Part shown: positions 24,201 to 26,814 of the stretch, piece after piece | Layout of the letters: each line of letters begins with the position of its first letter | How positions within the stretch are numbered: position 1 is the first letter of the stretch | Origin: an uncultured Flavobacterium sp. | GTDB taxonomy: Bacteria > Bacteroidota > Bacteroidia > Flavobacteriales > Flavobacteriaceae | Length of the DNA: 26,814 nt | NCBI GenBank assembly: GCA_946479395.1 | Contig: CAMLFV010000007.1 | Span: 1-26,814 of the forward strand | Reading direction: 5' to 3' | Notes under the pieces: generated by a model | The model's database searches: none | What the model was told of the DNA's origin: nothing | Seen by the model: the letters and a program-made list of their open reading frames with translations, nothing else | Made by a program: the position numbers and the translations under genes

Positions 24201-24872
24201 ATGGATTTATTTGTAACAGGAATATTGCTTGGTTTTTTTCTCAGTTTCATGATTGGGCCTGTGTTTTTTATATTGATAGAAACCAGCATTACCAAAGGGT
24301 TTAAAGCCGCATTAACTTTTGACGCCGGTGTTATTATTGCCGATATCTGTTTTATTTTAATTGCCTATTTCAGTAGTTTTCAGTTGATAAACAGAATTAA
24401 AGACGATCCTGCACTTTTTCTTTTTGGCGGAATGATCATGATTACTTACGGAGTTATTTCATTTATAAGACTTCAAAAATTAAAGAAAGCCGAAATTCAC
24501 ATTGAGGCTCATTCCTACAAAAACAACTACTTTTCGTTATTTGCCAAAGGATTTTTATTGAATTTTATCAACGTTGGCGTTTTAGGATTCTGGTTGACCA
24601 TTATTATTACCATTGGTCCACAGTTAGAAATGAATCACGGAAAAATGATTAATTTCTTCGCTTTTGTGATTGGAGCTTATCTACTGACCGATATTTTTAA
24701 AATGCTTTTAGCCAAACAATTACAAAGCAAACTTACACCTAAAAACATCTTAAAGGTAAAAAAGATAAGTTGTGTACTTTTAGTAATTTTTGGGCTGGTA
24801 ATTATGTCAAAATCATTCATTAAAAGCGAAATTAAAATCCCTAAAACCATAAAGGAACATCAGTTTCAATAG
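24201..24872 (+). CDS. LysE/RhtB-family amino acid exporter
   Basis: This 223-residue inner-membrane protein has six hydrophobic segments, the LysE pattern. The first, FVTGILLGFFLSFMIGPVFF, carries the conserved GPVFF near residues 19-23, followed by ETSITKGFKAALTFDAGVIIADICFILIAY. The later FAKGFLLNFINVGVLGFWL segment near 114-132 is the usual mid-protein KGFLLNxxNP-like motif. The family exports amino acids or related small molecules; the substrate is unknown. I start at the ATG at 24201; a longer reading from a TTG at 24180 begins inside the terminator stem and is rejected. No good promoter is visible between the terminator and the ATG. Confidence 0.86.
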   Translation: MDLFVTGILLGFFLSFMIGPVFFILIETSITKGFKAALTFDAGVIIADICFILIAYFSSFQLINRIKDDPALFLFGGMIMITYGVISFIRLQKLKKAEIHIEAHSYKNNYFSLFAKGFLLNFINVGVLGFWLTIIITIGPQLEMNHGKMINFFAFVIGAYLLTDIFKMLLAKQLQSKLTPKNILKVKKISCVLLVIFGLVIMSKSFIKSEIKIPKTIKEHQFQ

Positions 24873-24969
24873 ATAATTATTTTCTGAATAATCTTCAGCA
24901 GAAAAAAATCACAGTTGTTTACAACCTTTTTGTTTACATTTACGTCTATACTTTAAACAAACATTTTAT

Positions 24970-25359
24970 ATGAAAAAACATTTATTAGTAATTTGTCTTT
25001 TAGGTACTTTGGCATTTGGTGCTGGTAGCTGTGCAGACGATGACAATCACGTTCACCAAGAAAACAAACTAGAAAAATTCAAAGGAACTTGGGTTGGAAC
25101 TTATACTGGTGATGGTAACGGATCTTGGACTGCTACATTTGACAATTCAGGTAAAGCTTCAGGAACACTTGTTTCTGGAAGTTCTACCTTTACTTTAACG
25201 GGAGAAGTTGCTGAAAATGGAACAATTAGTGCTGAATTTTTTAGCGGATCTACAGCAGTTGGAACCATGACAGGAACATTAACAGAAACAACAGGATCAG
25301 GAACTTGGAATAATAAAATTCAGAATTTTAATGGAACTTGGACAGGTTCTAAAAACTAA
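24970..25359 (+). CDS. Small surface-type lipoprotein of unknown function
   Basis: This 129-residue protein has a lipoprotein signal peptide: KKHLLVICLLGTLAFGAGSC with the acylated Cys at position 21. The Cys is followed by ADDDN, an acidic cluster like the lipoprotein export signal that directs Bacteroidota lipoproteins to the cell surface. After a short linker (about 25-37), the mature part is rich in Gly, Ser and Thr and is probably all beta: FKGTWVGTYTGDGNGSW, ATFDNSGKASGTLVSG, then strands ending in FNGTWTGSKN, which repeats the opening GTW(V/T)G motif. It resembles small lipocalin- or calycin-like barrels, but I cannot assign a family. It is flanked by its own terminator, so it is probably a single-gene unit. 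Confidence 0.8.
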   Translation: MKKHLLVICLLGTLAFGAGSCADDDNHVHQENKLEKFKGTWVGTYTGDGNGSWTATFDNSGKASGTLVSGSSTFTLTGEVAENGTISAEFFSGSTAVGTMTGTLTETTGSGTWNNKIQNFNGTWTGSKN

Positions 25360-25386
25360 AAAATCAGCTTTAAAAGCTGATTTTTT
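25358..25386 (+). terminator. Intrinsic terminator of the lipoprotein gene
   Basis: AAAAAATCAGCTT pairs with AAGCTGATTTTTT around a short loop; it begins at the stop codon of the lipoprotein gene and ends with a six-T run. The A and T flanks also allow weaker bidirectional use for leftward transcription. Confidence 0.88.
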
Positions 25387-25444
25387 AGTTAACCGTCACT
25401 TGAGTAGATTTTTCGTAATGTAATGAAGGAAAATGGAGTTTAGT

Positions 25445-25585
25445 TGTCATTTCCCTGCTCTACGAAGTTTTCAACTTCGGAGCATAAAATATAATAATTT
25501 AAGGTGATTAAATGATTTGCTCAAAGTCGGGAGACTTTGCGCAACAGGGGTTTTTCGACTCCGCTTCGTTTTGCTTAAAATAACA
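25445..25585. repeat. Palindromic element with TGTCATTT/AAATAACA ends
   Basis: The ends are inverted repeats with one mismatch in eight. Inside, CCCTG (25453) pairs with CAGGG (25545-25549), and two perfect 7-bp hairpins stand side by side: CGAAGTT/AACTTCG (25463-25479) and CAAAGTC/GACTTTG (25522-25539). The result is a cloverleaf-like fold. Noncoding. Confidence 0.6.
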
Positions 25586-25600
25586 CTTTCTTACTTTTTT

Positions 25601-25737
25601 CCACATAGGTACCATAGAATAATAAATGTTTAAGGTTTTACATAGTTTTCGACAACGGCGATACTCATAGCTATGGTTAATTCGTTTAAAACGAACTATG
25701 TAATCTGTTTTAAACTACGAAAAATTAATCTATGTGG
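25601..25737. repeat. Palindromic element with CCACATAG/CTATGTGG ends
   Basis: The ends are a perfect 8-bp inverted repeat. Nested inside are ACATAGTT (25640-25647) against AACTATGT (25694-25701), a CATAGCTATG palindrome at 25666-25675, and TTCGTTT-A-AAACGAA at 25681-25695. It resembles short intergenic repeats with CTATGTGG ends that I recall from flavobacterial genomes. Noncoding. Confidence 0.65.
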
Positions 25738-25823
25738 TGTGTATTTTTATGTTATTGATTCTTGATTTTTCAACAAGCTTGAACTGACGAACTTTAATTC
25801 ATTAGACTTTAGACATTACACCT

Positions 25824-26814
25824 TTACGACTTAACATCCTCTTCTTTATCTAAATTTTCAATAAACAAAGCAGGTGTTTCACCTGTAATTACCCTAAACA
25901 AACTGGTAAATGTTTTGGGGTGCAAATCACCGTAGATAACCGCCAGTTCTTTAACCGTTTTTTTTCGTAATTCTTTATCTGCTTTTAAATCGGTAACAGC
26001 TTGTTGTATGCGTAAGCTGTTAATATAAGTACTAAAACCGTTTTTATATTCGTTTAAAAAAGGCGAAAGCGTGCTGCGGGTAGTATTTAATTGCTTTGCT
26101 AAATCATCTAACGTTGTTGCTTTTAAATAACCTTTTTCCTGCTCAAAACTATTTAAACCATCTAACAACCTTTGGTCTGTTGCCGATAGTACAGGCGTGC
26201 TTTCCTCCTGCTGCTGCGTTTCGCGTAATTCTATTTCATTTTCAATAACGCTTTCTGTTTTTACAACTTCAATAGTTGTTGTTTCGGTATTTTCAATAAC
26301 ATCAACTGTTTCTAATGTTTTTTCAATTTCAAAAATATCCTTATCAGCTATTTCTTTGTTTTCAATTACTTGGTTCTTCTTATTTTCTTTTACTTTTTGC
26401 TTTTTGCTCTTATTATTTTTCCAAAATAAGTAAGCCGCCATTACTAATAAAATACCACCTAAAACGCTTATCCATAAATTGTATTGATTTAACAACTTTT
26501 GCCATTGCGACGTTATTTTTTTACTTTCTAAATCTTGGTGTAAAATGCTTGTAATGCTTTGCTGTTCTTTTTCAAACTGCCGGTTCAAAGCCATAAGGCT
26601 ATTAGTAGCATTTAATTGTAGTTGCGGTTGGTTGGTTTCATTGTAATAGGCAATTAAATAATCGTACGCTTCACGTAACTCATAATTTAAAAACTTTTTT
26701 TCTTTAAAAAGCGTATCTATTTTTGTAAAATACGCCATAGCTTCGGCTTTTTGGTTTTGCTGCCAGGTTATTTTACCCAAATACAAATAAATAACGTTCT
26801 CATTGGTAAAATCA
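25824..26814 (-). CDS. Membrane-anchored TPR/AraC-type transcriptional regulator, N-terminus beyond window
   Basis: The frame is open through the right edge, so the start and some N-terminal residues are missing; about 329 residues are visible. The visible N-terminal part (VIYLYLGKITWQQNQKAEAMAYFTKID, then ELREAYDYLIAYYNETNQPQ) looks like TPR helices. A single membrane helix follows (ISVLGGILLVMAAYLFW), then a long Lys/Glu/Thr-rich linker of about 90 residues. The C-terminus is an AraC-type double helix-turn-helix: LDDLAKQLNTTRSTLSPFLNEY and ELAVIYGDLHPKTFTSLFRVITGETPALFIE. The layout suggests TPRs sense something outside the cytoplasm and the DNA-binding part acts inside, as in many Bacteroidota regulators. 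Targets are unknown. It converges on the lipoprotein gene across the repeat region. Confidence 0.88.
   Translation of the reverse strand, partial: DFTNENVIYLYLGKITWQQNQKAEAMAYFTKIDTLFKEKKFLNYELREAYDYLIAYYNETNQPQLQLNATNSLMALNRQFEKEQQSITSILHQDLESKKITSQWQKLLNQYNLWISVLGGILLVMAAYLFWKNNKSKKQKVKENKKNQVIENKEIADKDIFEIEKTLETVDVIENTETTTIEVVKTESVIENEIELRETQQQEESTPVLSATDQRLLDGLNSFEQEKGYLKATTLDDLAKQLNTTRSTLSPFLNEYKNGFSTYINSLRIQQAVTDLKADKELRKKTVKELAVIYGDLHPKTFTSLFRVITGETPALFIENLDKEEDVKS

Larger units (their letters stand above)
25394..25789. repeat. Dispersed element copy C, apparently split by other repeats
   Basis: The left end CGTCACTTGAG with the core GATTTTTCGTAATG (25394 onward) matches copies A and B except for a missing C and a few substitutions. 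The right end CAACAAG then CTTGAACTGACG (25771-25789) matches their right end. In copies A and B the ends are about 90-107 bases apart; here they are 396 bases apart, with two unrelated palindromic elements in between. Confidence 0.65.
25387..25823. other. Repeat-filled intergenic region, no gene seen
   Basis: About 440 bases between the convergent lipoprotein gene and the regulator gene. It is almost wholly occupied by three palindromic repeat elements, two of which lie within the third. I see no protein gene or tRNA in it. Confidence 0.75.

Noticed and set aside
25387..25823. Possible CRISPR array, suggested by repeated palindromes
   Set aside because: The repeats are three different elements, not one unit at regular spacing, and no cas gene is near.
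26197..26554. Ser/Phe-rich plus-strand frames opposite the regulator
   Set aside because: They are the complement of the Lys/Glu-rich linker and membrane helix of the regulator gene.

Overview
The window is AT-rich, gene-dense DNA from a member of the Bacteroidota, most likely the family Flavobacteriaceae. Several genes are preceded by the Bacteroidota -7 promoter box TAnnTTTG, and Shine-Dalgarno sites are weak or absent. The gene content also fits: GIN/DUF2807 protein, membrane-anchored TPR/AraC-type regulator, GH3-like ligase, carboxypeptidase-like regulatory domain protein, and a lipoprotein with an acidic stretch after the acylated Cys. I cannot name the genus with confidence.

Positions 1-13476 (minus strand) hold a cell-surface polysaccharide locus, flanked downstream by the 5' part of purD. 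In transcription order it contains: a secreted carboxypeptidase-regulatory-like protein, an uncharacterised protein with a nucleoside-phosphorylase-like C-terminus, a Wzz-like chain-length protein, a Wzx-like flippase, a GT2 glycosyltransferase, a Wzy-like polytopic protein, a GT4 glycosyltransferase, an O-antigen-ligase/Wzy-like protein, a second GT4, and then UDP-glucuronate decarboxylase and the initiating polyprenyl-phosphate sugar transferase. Most junctions overlap by 1-23 nt or are separated by only a few bases, so this reads as one tightly coupled operon. UXS and the sugar transferase have an additional candidate promoter. The set is what a Wzx/Wzy pathway needs to start, extend, flip and polymerise a glycan that probably contains xylose. 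No Wza export channel or Wzc kinase is visible here.

Positions 13480-19440 hold a GH3-family adenylate-forming enzyme (minus), a tandem pair of tatA-like genes (plus), a roughly 600-base intergenic stretch, tex (minus), a divergent DUF1294 membrane protein gene (plus) and rpiB (minus). The long intergenic stretch carries a dispersed repeat and an isolated minus-strand promoter plus terminator-like hairpin, which may be a small RNA.

Positions 19458-26814 hold an acyl-CoA-synthetase-like AMP-binding enzyme (minus), an rnr-GIN protein pair (plus) closed by a clear intrinsic terminator, a LysE-family transporter, a small surface-type lipoprotein and, entering from the right edge, a membrane-anchored TPR/AraC-like regulator (minus).

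The most distinctive non-coding signal is a family of short intergenic elements with imperfect 12-bp inverted ends (CGTCASTTCGAG-like). The copy at 25.4-25.8 kb appears to contain two other palindromic elements.
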